A DNA stretch of 64,000 nucleotides from the NCBI GenBank assembly GCA_043813895.1, contig JBDRKQ010000048.1, positions 11,368 to 75,367 on the forward strand, read 5' to 3'. The notes beneath the pieces are model-generated. The model was not told the origin of the DNA, searched no databases, and worked only from the letters and a program-made list of their open reading frames with translations. Positions 18,609-27,400 of this stretch are shown piece by piece. This DNA is from CAZTAR01 sp043813895. GTDB taxonomy: Bacteria; Planctomycetota; Phycisphaerae; UBA1845; UTPLA1. Both the position numbers and the translations under genes were made by a program. The first letter of the stretch is position 1, and each line of letters starts with the position of its first letter.

Positions 18609-18956
18609 ATGACACAACAGTCCGACAAGAAACCGGCGGCCGCGAGTCCCCCCGCAGGCGAAGAACGCCGCAAGGGTCCTGATCGTCGAACCGCGGCGCT
18701 TGTCGATCGCAGGAGCGGGTTGGAACGGCGCCGTGGCCCCGGACTCAGAAGATCCGATTCTCGCCGGACAGCCGAAGAAGGCGAGATGACGAACGAGCAA
18801 TTCGAGTTCGTCATGGCGATGGACGAGTACAAACGAGCCAACAAACGACCCTTTCCCGCTTGGACTGAAGTGCTGGAAGTTATACAATACCTGGGGTACA
18901 GGAAGGTGGCCAAAGTGGGCGAGCATGTGGACCGTCCCGCCGTCGGCCTTCGGTAG
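18609..18956 (+). CDS. Conserved-looking small basic protein of unknown function
   Basis: A 115-residue cytosolic protein that I do not recognise. The first 60 residues are low-complexity and Arg-rich, with repeated RR motifs (ERRKGPDRRTAALVDRRSG, LERRRGPGLRRSDSRR). They look like a nucleic-acid or ribosome-binding tail. The second half (about 60-110) is a compact helical region, MTNEQFEFVMAMDEYKRANK followed by PFPAWTEVLEVIQYLGYRKV. This has the spacing of a small helix-turn-helix-like or wHTH-like domain. The gene lies 69 nt after the acidic-tail protein gene on the same strand and 29 nt before a membrane protein gene, so the three may be cotranscribed. Confidence 0.6.
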   Translation: MTQQSDKKPAAASPPAGEERRKGPDRRTAALVDRRSGLERRRGPGLRRSDSRRTAEEGEMTNEQFEFVMAMDEYKRANKRPFPAWTEVLEVIQYLGYRKVAKVGEHVDRPAVGLR

Positions 18957-18985
18957 GATCACCCGTCGCTCCGGGGGTAAAAGCG

Positions 18986-19639
18986 TTGAGCGCCCAGTAC
19001 GAAGTTGTGGATGTCTTGCTCCTCCTGGGAACCGTTGCGCCCGTCTCTTTCTACTTCCTCACGCTCGGCCTCGTTAACAGCCATGCCCGACCGCACATCA
19101 TCAGCAGCCAGGCGGACTTCCTTGCACTGACGTGTGTTCTGATGCCAGTGCTCATCTGGCCTGTCCCGATGGTCTTGAAGATCGGGAGCTGGTGGCCATT
19201 TCTCTTGGGTGCGTGCGCTGCCGGAGTTCTGTTCGCGTACATGCTCCCAAAGGCACACGCGGGATTCGTGCTCTACAACATCTCCGAGGCTCGGTGCTCG
19301 GCCCTGCTCGACGGAGCCCTGAGGGCCTTGCGGCTGTCCGGCTCGTGGGACGGCAAGACATGGCGCGGGGATTCCGGCGATCTCGTGATTCACGTTCGGT
19401 CTTTCGCCCTGCTGCGAAATGTGACGTTGCACGTGGAAGCATCGGACGCGCGAGCCAAACAGATCGCCCCGCCGCTGGAAGCCGAACTCCGACGCCGGCT
19501 CGCCCCGATCGCTCAGCTTCCCTCGGCGACGGGAGCCGGGCTCGTCCTCGTCGGCCTCGCCCTCATGATGCTGCCCATGTGGATGGTCGGGCGGCACATC
19601 GACGATCTCGTCGACGCGATGCTCCACCTGTTCGGCTAG
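18986..19639 (+). CDS. Predicted membrane protein, unknown function
   Basis: A 217-residue protein starting at a TTG, with GGGGGTAAAAG just before it. Three hydrophobic segments occupy the N-terminal 85 residues (VVDVLLLLGTVAPVSFYFLT, DFLALTCVLMPVLIWPVPMV, PFLLGACAAGVLFAYML). A soluble alpha/beta region follows (about 90-180), with WDGKTWRGDSGDLVIHVRSF. A fourth membrane segment near the end is GAGLVLVGLALMMLPMWMVG. No family is recognised. It is the third gene in a same-strand cluster of small unknowns. A perfect hairpin follows the stop. Confidence 0.65.
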   Translation: MSAQYEVVDVLLLLGTVAPVSFYFLTLGLVNSHARPHIISSQADFLALTCVLMPVLIWPVPMVLKIGSWWPFLLGACAAGVLFAYMLPKAHAGFVLYNISEARCSALLDGALRALRLSGSWDGKTWRGDSGDLVIHVRSFALLRNVTLHVEASDARAKQIAPPLEAELRRRLAPIAQLPSATGAGLVLVGLALMMLPMWMVGRHIDDLVDAMLHLFG

Positions 19640-19696
19640 TGCTCCGTCAACGTCGATGCTTCGAGTAGAGCGAAGTTCCTCTTTGCTCACATGCGG

Positions 19697-19716
19697 CGAC
19701 AAAGGGATCTTTGTCG
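19697..19716 (+). terminator. Hairpin after the membrane protein gene
   Basis: CGACAAAG-GGAT-CTTTGTCG is a perfect 8-bp stem with a 4-nt loop, 57 nt after the stop at 19639. There is no U-tract, so termination is uncertain. The remaining sequence up to 20012 shows no gene. Confidence 0.35.
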
Positions 19717-20012
19717 TACCCGCACCCCCAAAAAACGAGTGTGACCACGCACTGGAATGGTCCACGTTTCACCGTCTCGATGGCCTCCCGCGGCCGATAT
19801 GGGTGCTGATTGACCGTCTTCCTTGCGGCTGGACGCCGTCCACCCGTGACAATGGCGGCGGCTGACGGGCATGAGAAATGGGGTTGAAAAAACGCTGGCG
19901 TTGGGCTACAAGGCATGGTTCGACCTGCGGGCTCCCCCCGGACGGGGCGGTCCCACGGGGCTGCTGCGGTGTGATTCGTTGGCAAGGCGGTCTTTGGGGT
20001 GCCATACGACCG

Positions 20013-20522
20013 ATGAAGTTCATTCTCGTGGATCGTATTGTGACGCTCGAGCCGCCGGATCGGATCGTGGCGTGCAAGTCGTTGTCGCTGGCCGAGGAGT
20101 ACCTGGCCGACCATTTTCCGACGTTCCCGGTGATGCCGGGCGTCCTGATGCTGGAAGCGATGGTGCAGTCGGCGGCGTGGCTGGTTCACGCTTCGCAGGG
20201 CTTCAAGCACAGCGTAGTCGTGCTGGAAGAGGCGAAGAACATCAACTACAAGAGCTTTGTCACGCCCGGCCGGACGCTGGAGGTCACGGCGGAGGCGAAG
20301 CGGATCGAGGAGCGGTCGAGCGAGTTTCAGACGCTGGGCCGATGTGGCGAAGAGAATGTGGTCAAGGCGCGGCTGCGGCTGCGTCACTACAACCTAGCGG
20401 AGAGTGACGCGACACTGGCCGACACGGACGCACGGATCCTGTCGGCGTTGCGGCAGAGATTCCAGTTGCTCGGCGGGCCGTCCGCATTGAAGATGGCCCC
20501 GACAATGGCGAACAACGGTTGA
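20013..20522 (+). CDS. FabZ-like 3-hydroxyacyl-ACP dehydratase (first of two)
   Basis: A 169-residue hotdog-fold protein. I start at the ATG at 20013 (MKFILVDRIVTLEPPDRIVA) because the family begins exactly there; an upstream ATG adds only basic, non-homologous residues. The catalytic pair of FabZ is intact: His in DHFPTFPVMPGVL and Glu in LEAMVQSAAW. FabZ dehydrates 3-hydroxyacyl-ACP to trans-2-enoyl-ACP. The C-terminus (from about 125) is an extension without a known motif. It is the first gene of a five-gene ketosynthase operon (dehydratase, ACP, dehydratase, KS, KS), with 25 nt to the ACP gene. Chain length and intermediate are unknown. Confidence 0.85.
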   Translation: MKFILVDRIVTLEPPDRIVACKSLSLAEEYLADHFPTFPVMPGVLMLEAMVQSAAWLVHASQGFKHSVVVLEEAKNINYKSFVTPGRTLEVTAEAKRIEERSSEFQTLGRCGEENVVKARLRLRHYNLAESDATLADTDARILSALRQRFQLLGGPSALKMAPTMANNG

Positions 20523-20547
20523 CTGGTCCGCGAGGAGGACGATTGGT

Positions 20548-20937
20548 ATGGCGATGAGTCGAGACGAGGTCTTCGGCAAGGTTAAGGAAGTGCTGGTCGA
20601 CGCGCTCGGCGTGGACGACGACGAGGTTAACGAGGGAGCGACGCTCACGGGAGACCTGGGTGCCGAGTCGATCGATTTTCTGGACATCGTGTTCCGTCTC
20701 GAGAAGACCTTTGCGATCAAGATCCCCCGGGGCGAGCTGTTTCCAGACGACATCCTGAACAACCCGGAGTACGTCGAAGGCGGCAAGATGACCACCAAGG
20801 GCATCGAGACGCTCAAGGCCGCGATGCCTCATGCGGACTTCGGCGATTTCGAGAAGGACCCCGACGTGGCGAAAATGCCCGACTTGTTCACGGTGAAGAC
20901 GATCGTGAACTACGTTGAGAAAAAAGTGGCGGCGTAG
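20548..20937 (+). CDS. Acyl carrier protein, long form
   Basis: A 129-residue ACP. The phosphopantetheine serine is Ser41 in LGAESIDFLDIVFRLEK. Ordinary ACPs are about 80 residues. This one has an insertion after helix III (NPEYVEGGKMTTKGIETLKAAMPHADF, then DPDVAKMPDL) before the last helix FTVKTIVNYVEKKV. The insertion carries its own conserved look, so it is probably structural rather than random. A GAGGAGG lies 11 nt before the ATG. The gene sits between the two dehydratase genes, and its stop is 5 nt before the next start. It should carry the growing chain for the two neighbouring ketosynthases. Confidence 0.9.
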   Translation: MAMSRDEVFGKVKEVLVDALGVDDDEVNEGATLTGDLGAESIDFLDIVFRLEKTFAIKIPRGELFPDDILNNPEYVEGGKMTTKGIETLKAAMPHADFGDFEKDPDVAKMPDLFTVKTIVNYVEKKVAA

Positions 20938-20942
20938 CAGTC

Positions 20943-21422
20943 GTGCGTTGGATCTGGATCGACAAGTTTACCGAGTTCGAATCGGGTGTTCGCGCGTCGG
21001 CGATCAAGAACGTGAGCCTCGCTGAGGAGCACCTGCACGATCACTTCCCCGGCTACCCGATCATGCCGGCCAGCCTGATCATCGAGGGGATGGCCCAGAC
21101 TGCCGGCATCCTCGTCGGCGAGGCGCGCGACTTTCAGGAGAAGGTGATACTCGCCAAGGTCAAGCGGGCACGGTTCTTCGGGGAGGTCCGCCCCGGGCAG
21201 CAGATTCGCCACGAAGCGGTCATCGATCAGGTCACGCCCGAGGCGGCCACGACGACCGGCCGGGCGTTTGTCGACGGCGAACCCCTCGCCGAGATCGACA
21301 TCGTCTTCTCGCACATCGACAACAACCTCAGCGGCCTCTCCTTCCCCGAGGAGAACTTCGTCTTCACCGACGATTTCAAGTCGCTGCTACAGACATACAA
21401 CGTGTCAAAGAAGCAGGCCTAG
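20943..21422 (+). CDS. FabZ-like 3-hydroxyacyl-ACP dehydratase (second)
   Basis: A 159-residue hotdog protein starting at a GTG 5 nt after the ACP stop. The catalytic His and Glu are both present in HDHFPGYPIMPASLIIEGMAQ. It resembles the first dehydratase in the N-terminal half but has a different C-terminus ending FTDDFKSLLQTYNVSKKQ. Having two dehydratase-like proteins around one ACP suggests either two steps with different chain lengths or a heterodimer; both are inferences. A 211-nt gap with a strong inverted repeat separates it from the KS genes. Confidence 0.85.
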   Translation: MRWIWIDKFTEFESGVRASAIKNVSLAEEHLHDHFPGYPIMPASLIIEGMAQTAGILVGEARDFQEKVILAKVKRARFFGEVRPGQQIRHEAVIDQVTPEAATTTGRAFVDGEPLAEIDIVFSHIDNNLSGLSFPEENFVFTDDFKSLLQTYNVSKKQA

Positions 21423-21434
21423 CGAGCCAGTCAA

Positions 21435-21507
21435 GAGCCTCCGGCCTTGGCCGGGGGGTGGCCCGGCAACATGCGGGAACGCACCCCCTGGCCAAGGCCA
21501 GGGGCTC
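21435..21507. repeat. Imperfect 26-bp inverted repeat inside the ketosynthase operon
   Basis: Left arm 21435-21460 and right arm 21482-21507 match at 23 of 26 positions, with a 21-nt loop. The core GGCCTTGGCCGGGGG-type sequence recurs at 24442-24461 and about 40530-40560. It may be a mobile palindromic repeat or an mRNA hairpin that tunes expression between dehydratase and KS genes. Confidence 0.65.
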
Positions 21508-21633
21508 GTGGAAGACGACGAACGGGTCGAATCGCCCGCATTTGGACTCCCCCTGCGAACTCGACTAAACTCTCCGCATTGCGGGAGCCGGGGCTCGGCC
21601 GACTGACCTGCGAACGATGGAAAGCGATCGAAG

Positions 21634-22989
21634 ATGAACAACAGGAAGCGTGTAGCAATCACGGGCCTGGGCGTCGCGTCGCCGCTGGGATTGGGCATCG
21701 GCGAGACCTTCGACGCGTTGGTGGAGAAACGCGGCGGGGTTCGACGAATCGAGGCATTCGACCCCGTGGGTTTCTCCTGCCAGGTCGCTGCGGAAGTGAC
21801 GGCTGCAGCCGTCCAGGACTGCGTTCCGAAGGGCTATCGCAAGGCGACGAAAGTCATGGCCCGCGACATCAAGCTGGCCGTGATCGCGGCATACGAAGCG
21901 GTCAAAGACGCGGGCCTCAAGACCAAGTGCCTCGTCGACCGCGGCGATGTGGAAGGCACGGCCGATGTGGACTCGACCCGGTTCGGAGCCAATATCGGCG
22001 CCGGCTCGATCTGTGCGGATCTGACGGAACTCGCGGGCGCGCTGGCGACTGCGGTGGATCGCCTCGACGCGGCGGAGGACCGGGGCTTCAGCCTCCTGAA
22101 ATGGGGAGGCGATGGGATGAACAACCTTACGCCACTGTGGCTGCTGAAGTTCCTGCCGAACATGCTGGCGTGCCACGTGACGATCGTACACGACTGCCAA
22201 GCGCCTTCGAACACGATCACCTGCGGCGAGGCCAGCTCGCACCTGGCGATTGGCGAGGCCTTTCGCACGATCGAGCGGGGTGCGGCGGACGTCTGCATCT
22301 GCGGCGGCGCGGAGAGCAAGATCAACCCGATGGGGCTCATCCGCCAATCGCTGCTGGGCCGGTTGGCGACGGACAGCAACGACTGCCCGGCCGAAGCGTG
22401 TCGGCCCTTCGATCTGGGGCGGTCTGGAATGGTCGTCTCGGAAGGCGGCGGCTTGCTCATCCTGGAAGAGCTGGAACGGGCCAAGCGCCGCGGCGCGAGA
22501 ATCTACGGTGAGGTCGTCGGCTTCGGCGCCTCGGTAAACGCCAGCCACTGGTTCAAGCCTCAACCGGATGGGCGGGCAATGTCGCTCGCAATCACGAAGG
22601 CGCTGGCGGATGCTAACCTCGGCGCCGATCAAGTCGATCTCATCAATCCTTTTGGCGCCGGCACGCGAGAGCACGATGCATCCGAGGCCGCCGGCATCCG
22701 CAAAGCCCTCGGAGATCGCGGCACTTCGGCGCCCGTCCTCGCAACAAAGGGGGCGCTCGGCAACAACGGTGCCGGTAGCGGGGCGATCGACATCGCGGTG
22801 ACCACCATGGCAATGCACCGCGGCGTCGTTCCACCATCCTTGAACACGAAAGATGTTGATCCCGACTGCGGCTTGAACGTGGTTCGCGGCGATCCGATCG
22901 ACGCACGGGCCGACGTGGCCGTATCAGTGGCGACCGCGATGTCCGGCGGCCAGACTGCGGCATTGGTGATTCGGAGATATCAAGTATGA
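21634..22989 (+). CDS. Degenerate ketosynthase, chain-length-factor-like (KS-beta)
   Basis: A 451-residue thiolase-fold protein of the FabF family (RVAITGLGVASPLGLGIGETF at the start). All three catalytic residues are replaced when aligned with its coupled neighbour. The active-site Cys position is Glu199 (ITCGEASSHLAIGEA), the first His is Phe340 (INPFGAGT), and the second His is Asn377 (KGALGNNGAGSGA). The structural Lys before the second site is kept. Chain-length factors of type II polyketide systems similarly lack the Cys (Gln in its place) and form heterodimers with an active KS. The ATGA overlap with the next gene supports stoichiometric co-production. It could also serve as a decarboxylase-like primer enzyme. 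Confidence 0.85.
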   Translation: MNNRKRVAITGLGVASPLGLGIGETFDALVEKRGGVRRIEAFDPVGFSCQVAAEVTAAAVQDCVPKGYRKATKVMARDIKLAVIAAYEAVKDAGLKTKCLVDRGDVEGTADVDSTRFGANIGAGSICADLTELAGALATAVDRLDAAEDRGFSLLKWGGDGMNNLTPLWLLKFLPNMLACHVTIVHDCQAPSNTITCGEASSHLAIGEAFRTIERGAADVCICGGAESKINPMGLIRQSLLGRLATDSNDCPAEACRPFDLGRSGMVVSEGGGLLILEELERAKRRGARIYGEVVGFGASVNASHWFKPQPDGRAMSLAITKALADANLGADQVDLINPFGAGTREHDASEAAGIRKALGDRGTSAPVLATKGALGNNGAGSGAIDIAVTTMAMHRGVVPPSLNTKDVDPDCGLNVVRGDPIDARADVAVSVATAMSGGQTAALVIRRYQV

Positions 22990-24281
22990 ATCGGCGAGTC
23001 GTCATCACCGGCATCGGATGGATCACGCCGCTCGGCCAGGATATTGAAACGGCCTGGGCGCGGCTGCTGAACGGCGACAGCGGCGTCGCGAAAACGACGA
23101 TCTTCAACGCCGAGACCTTCCCAACCCAGTTTTCGGGCGAGGTCAAGGACTTCAATCTGCAGCGTTTCCTCAAGGACGATTACGAAACGCACAAGGACGT
23201 CAGCCGGCAAGCCGGCTTCGCACTCGCGGCCGCGCGGCTCGCGTGGGACCACGCCGGTTTGGACGCCGCGACCGACTTGGACAAGACGCGCGTCGGCGTC
23301 TACCTCGGCGGCGGAGAAGGCCCGCTGGATTTCGACAACTTCGCGACCGCGGCCGTGGACGGGTGGGACTACAAGAACAACCAGCTTGACGCGAAGCGAT
23401 GGGCCGAGGTGGCCTACGCCCGCCTCAAGGAGTTAGTCGAGGCGGAGCAGGAGCCCAACATGGCCGCGGGCCACATCGCGCAACTGTTCAGCCTGGAGGG
23501 ACCGAACTTCAACACGCTGACCGCCTGTGCTGCAAGCACCCAGGCCATGGGTGAGGCCACCAACATGATTCGCCGGGGCGATGCCGACACCATGGTCTCC
23601 GGCGGGTGTCATTCGATGATTCACCCCCTCGGCACCACCGGATTCAACCGCCTGACCGCGCTCTCCACCCGAAATGACTCCTGCCAGACGGCATCGCGGC
23701 CCTTCGACCGGACGCGCGACGGCTTCGTGCTGGGCGAGGGCGCTGGCATGCTCATCCTGGAGGAGCTTCAAAGCGCCAAGGCCCGCGGTGCGAAAATCCT
23801 CGCCGAGATCGCCGGTTACGGCTCGACCGCGGACGCGTTCCGGATCACGGACATTCACGAGGACGGACGAGGCGGCATCGCAGCCATGCGCACGGCGATC
23901 GCGGATGCCGGCATCGAGCCGAAGGACGTGGACTACATCTCCGCCCACGGAACCGGCACGCTGGAAAACGACAAGATCGAAACGCTGGCGATCAAGGGCG
24001 TGTTCGGCGACCTTGCGAAGAAGATTCCCGTCAGCAGCGTGAAGAGCATGTTGGGGCACCTGATCGCCGCCGCCGGTGTCTGCGAGTTGATCACCTGCGT
24101 CCTGGCGATTCGCGACGGCGCGATCCCGCCGACGATGAACTACTCGGTGCCCGATCCACTGTGCGATCTCGACTACGTTCCAAACAAGTCGCGCAAGGCG
24201 AAACTGACGACCTGTCTGAGCAACTCCTTCGGCTTCGGAGGACAGAACGACACGATCGTCGTCAAGGCGTTCAAGGAGTAG
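22986..24281 (+). CDS. Beta-ketoacyl-ACP synthase (KS-alpha, FabF-like)
   Basis: A 431-residue FabF-family condensing enzyme. It joins malonyl-ACP to an acyl-enzyme with loss of CO2. The triad is complete: Cys181 in TACAASTQAMGEA, His321 in ISAHGTGTLEND and His358 in VKSMLGHLIAAAG, with the conserved Lys and the GFGGQN C-terminal loop. Its start codon overlaps the stop of the degenerate KS (ATGA at 22986-22989), a pattern typical of translational coupling of heterodimer subunits. It is longer than housekeeping FabF by about 15 residues, mainly near residues 95-150. It ends the operon, which lacks its own ketoreductase and enoyl reductase. Confidence 0.9.
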   Translation: MNRRVVITGIGWITPLGQDIETAWARLLNGDSGVAKTTIFNAETFPTQFSGEVKDFNLQRFLKDDYETHKDVSRQAGFALAAARLAWDHAGLDAATDLDKTRVGVYLGGGEGPLDFDNFATAAVDGWDYKNNQLDAKRWAEVAYARLKELVEAEQEPNMAAGHIAQLFSLEGPNFNTLTACAASTQAMGEATNMIRRGDADTMVSGGCHSMIHPLGTTGFNRLTALSTRNDSCQTASRPFDRTRDGFVLGEGAGMLILEELQSAKARGAKILAEIAGYGSTADAFRITDIHEDGRGGIAAMRTAIADAGIEPKDVDYISAHGTGTLENDKIETLAIKGVFGDLAKKIPVSSVKSMLGHLIAAAGVCELITCVLAIRDGAIPPTMNYSVPDPLCDLDYVPNKSRKAKLTTCLSNSFGFGGQNDTIVVKAFKE

Positions 24282-24326
24282 CCGGACGGCGATGCCGCTA
24301 CCCCCTCGCGCTGAAGTACCTCGCTG

Positions 24327-24461
24327 GGCCGAGAATCTTTTCTCGGCCCCACCGGTAGCAAGATTCCCATCCTGCGATGCATACGGGAATGGATTCCCGC
24401 AGGCGTGGGGTGCGAGAAAGGATTCTCGCACCAGCAGCAACCCCCCGGCCAAGGCCGGGGG
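24327..24461. repeat. Array of four hairpins between convergent KS and metH genes
   Basis: Four perfect stem-loops follow each other: GGCCGAGAA-TCTT-TTCTCGGCC (24327-24348), CGGGAA-TGGA-TTCCCG (24384-24399), GGTGCGAGAA-AGGA-TTCTCGCACC (24409-24432) and CCCCCGGCC-AA-GGCCGGGGG (24442-24461). They could stop transcription from both sides, but there is no U-tract. The third and first share the GAGAA...TTCTC core of the large palindrome at 47879-47942. Confidence 0.65.
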
Positions 24462-24499
24462 CTCTTGGGCGTGGTCGCCCCCCACCTCACCCGGTGCTG

Positions 24500-27400
24500 T
24501 CAGCTCTGCGCGCTGAAGTACCGTGCCTCGGCGTGGTGCGCAACGACCGCACTGACCGACTGCTCCGGATCGAGCTGGCAGGTCTCACTGAGCTTGACGC
24601 CGATCCGGTCAGGCTCGAGGAGTTGGAACAGCTTCGTCTGGTCATCGAGGTTGGGACAAGCCGGATAGCCGAAGCTGTAGCGGCAGCCCTGGTAGCCCTT
24701 CTGGAAGAGCTTTCGCTTGTCGAGAGCGTCTGATCCCGCGATGCCCAACTCCATCCGCACCTGCTTGTGCAGGTACTCGGCGGCCGCCTCGGCGACTTCG
24801 ACGCTCAACCCGTGTAGATAGAGGTAGTCGCGGTAGAGGTTCTTGGCGAAGTACTCCTGGGCCACCTCCGATGCGCGGCCTCCCGCTGTCACGAGGAAGA
24901 ACGTGACCACGTCGAACCCGCCGCTCTCAACGGGCCGCCAAAAGTCGGACAAACACCAGAACGGAGCCTTCGCCTGCCGGGGGAATCGAAACCTCAGCAC
25001 CTCCTTACGGTCCTGGGGTGGACCGGAGTCAGGCGGCCGATAGACGACCAACTCGTCGCCATCGCTGTTGCAGGGCCAATAGCCGTACACCGCACACGGT
25101 TGGATGATGCCCTCCTCCCTGCATCGATCAGCCAAACTGTTGTAGATCGGGCGGACCTCGCGCGCGAGGAACTCCTGAAACTCCTCATCCGAACGCTTCT
25201 GCCGCTTGTACTGCCACTGAAGCTGAAACAGCATCGTCTCGTTGATGTATCCCAGCACAGCCCGCAGGTCGATCTTCTCGATGACGCGAGAACCCCAGAA
25301 CGGCGGCGGCGGAACGGGAACGTCGCTCGCGATCTTGCTGCGCCGCGGGACCTCGGCGCGCGGCGCGCAGACCGGAACGCTGGGCGCCGGCTTGGCGACG
25401 GCCCGCCGCGGCGTCTTGACAAGCGGAAGCCCCTGGCTCAGGCGGCTCATCAGGGACAACGCCTCGAACGCGTCTCGGCCGTAGGCGACCTCCCCCTTAT
25501 AGAATCCGCGCAGTTCCTGTTCGACGTAGCTCCGCGTCAAGGCGGCGCCGCCGAGCATGACCGGAATTTCCAAGCCTCGCTCGTTCAACACCAGCAGATC
25601 GTCGCGCATCACGAGGGTGGACTTCACGAGCAAGCCGGAGAGACCGATCGCGTCCGCGTTGTGAGCCTCGTAGGCCTCGATGACGTTGTTGATCGGTTGC
25701 CTGATTCCGAGGTTGTGAACCGTGTAGCCGTTGTTCGAGAGGATGATGTCCACGAGGTTCTTGCCGATGTCGTGAACGTCGCCCCGGACGGTCGCGAGCA
25801 CGAGCGTCCCCTTGGACCGGGTCTCGATGCGCTGCATGCGCGGTTCGAGATAGGCAACGGCCGCCTTCATCGTCTCGGCCGACGAGAGCACAAACGGCAA
25901 CTGCATCTTGCCTGCCCCGAAGAGTTCCCCGACCGTCTTCATGCCGTCCAGCAGGATCGTGTTGACGATCTCCAGGGGCCCGTATCGGTGAAGCGCTTCT
26001 TCGATGTCCTCTCCAAGACCGGTCCGATTGCCGTCGACGATCCGCCGCCGGAGCCGATCTTCAATGGGGAGACCCGCGAGGGCGGGTCCGTCGCTTTGCT
26101 CCGCGTCGTCGGGAAACAGGTTGATGAATGTGTGCAGAGGGTCGAAGTCCTCGCGGCGGTGATCGTAGATCAGATCGAGCGCGGCGTCCCACCGCTCCCG
26201 GCTGATTCGATTCTGCGGCAGAATCTTGCTGATGTGTACGATCGCCGCCGTAAGCCCGCGCGCGGTCGCCTCGTGCAGAAACACGGAGTTGAGCACGGCC
26301 CTGGCCGCGGGCTTCAGTCCGAAACTGATGTTCGACACGCCGAGGATCGAACCGCACCGGGGGAACTCCCGCATGATCATCTCGATTCCGTCGAGCGTTT
26401 CAAATCCGAGCCACCGATCCGATTCGTTGCCGGTCGTGATGGGGAACGTGAGACAGTCGAAGAGGATGTCCTCCTCGGGGATGCCGTGCTTGTTCGTCAA
26501 CAGGTCATGGAGCCTGCGGGCGATCTCGATCTTCCGACCCGCGACTTTGGCCATGGCTTCGTCGGGGTCCTCGTCGATCGTCAGCGCCACGACGGCCGCG
26601 CCGTACTTCTTCAGGAGCGGACAGATACGATTCAGTTTCTCTTCGCCGTCTTCGAGGTTCACGGAGTTGACAATGCACTTCCCCCCTGCGCGCTTGAGGC
26701 CGGCCTCGATGGTCTCGGGCTCGGTCGAGTCCAGCATGAGCGGCACGGTCACGTCCTTCACGTAGCGAGCGATGATCCCGTCCATGTCGGCCGGGCCGTC
26801 CCGACCCACCGCGTCCACGCATACATCCAGCACGTGGGAGCCATCCGCCACCTGCCGCCTGCCGATCTCGACGAGTTCGTCGAGATTACCCTCGCTGAGC
26901 AGGCGCTGGAACTTGCGGCTGCCGTTCGAGTTGCTCCGCTCGCCGACGATCAGGAAACTGTTGTCCTGCTTGAGCGAGGTCGCCTGATACAGACTCGAGA
27001 CGCTGGGCTGCGGCTCGGGGGAACGTTGTCTCGGCTTGATCCCGCGGACCGCCTCGATGACGGCGGCGAGGTGCTCCGGTCGCGTGCCGCAGCAGCCGCC
27101 GACCATGTTCACGCCGTCTTCGACGACGAATTCTCTGTGCCAGCGCGCCAGCTCGTCCGGCGTGAGCACGTAGTGTGTCCGGCCATCGACAACCTGGGGC
27201 AGGCCCGCGTTCGGCACCACGCCGAGATACCGCGTGCAGTGCCGGCCCAGATGTCGCACGTGTTCCGACATCTCTTGCGGACCCGTCGCGCAGTTCAGCC
27301 CGATCACCTGCACTTGCGGATAGGTCTCCAGCGCAACCATCGCCGCCGCGATCTCGGTCCCCACCAGCATTGTGCCGGTCGCCTCGATCGTCGCCAGCAC

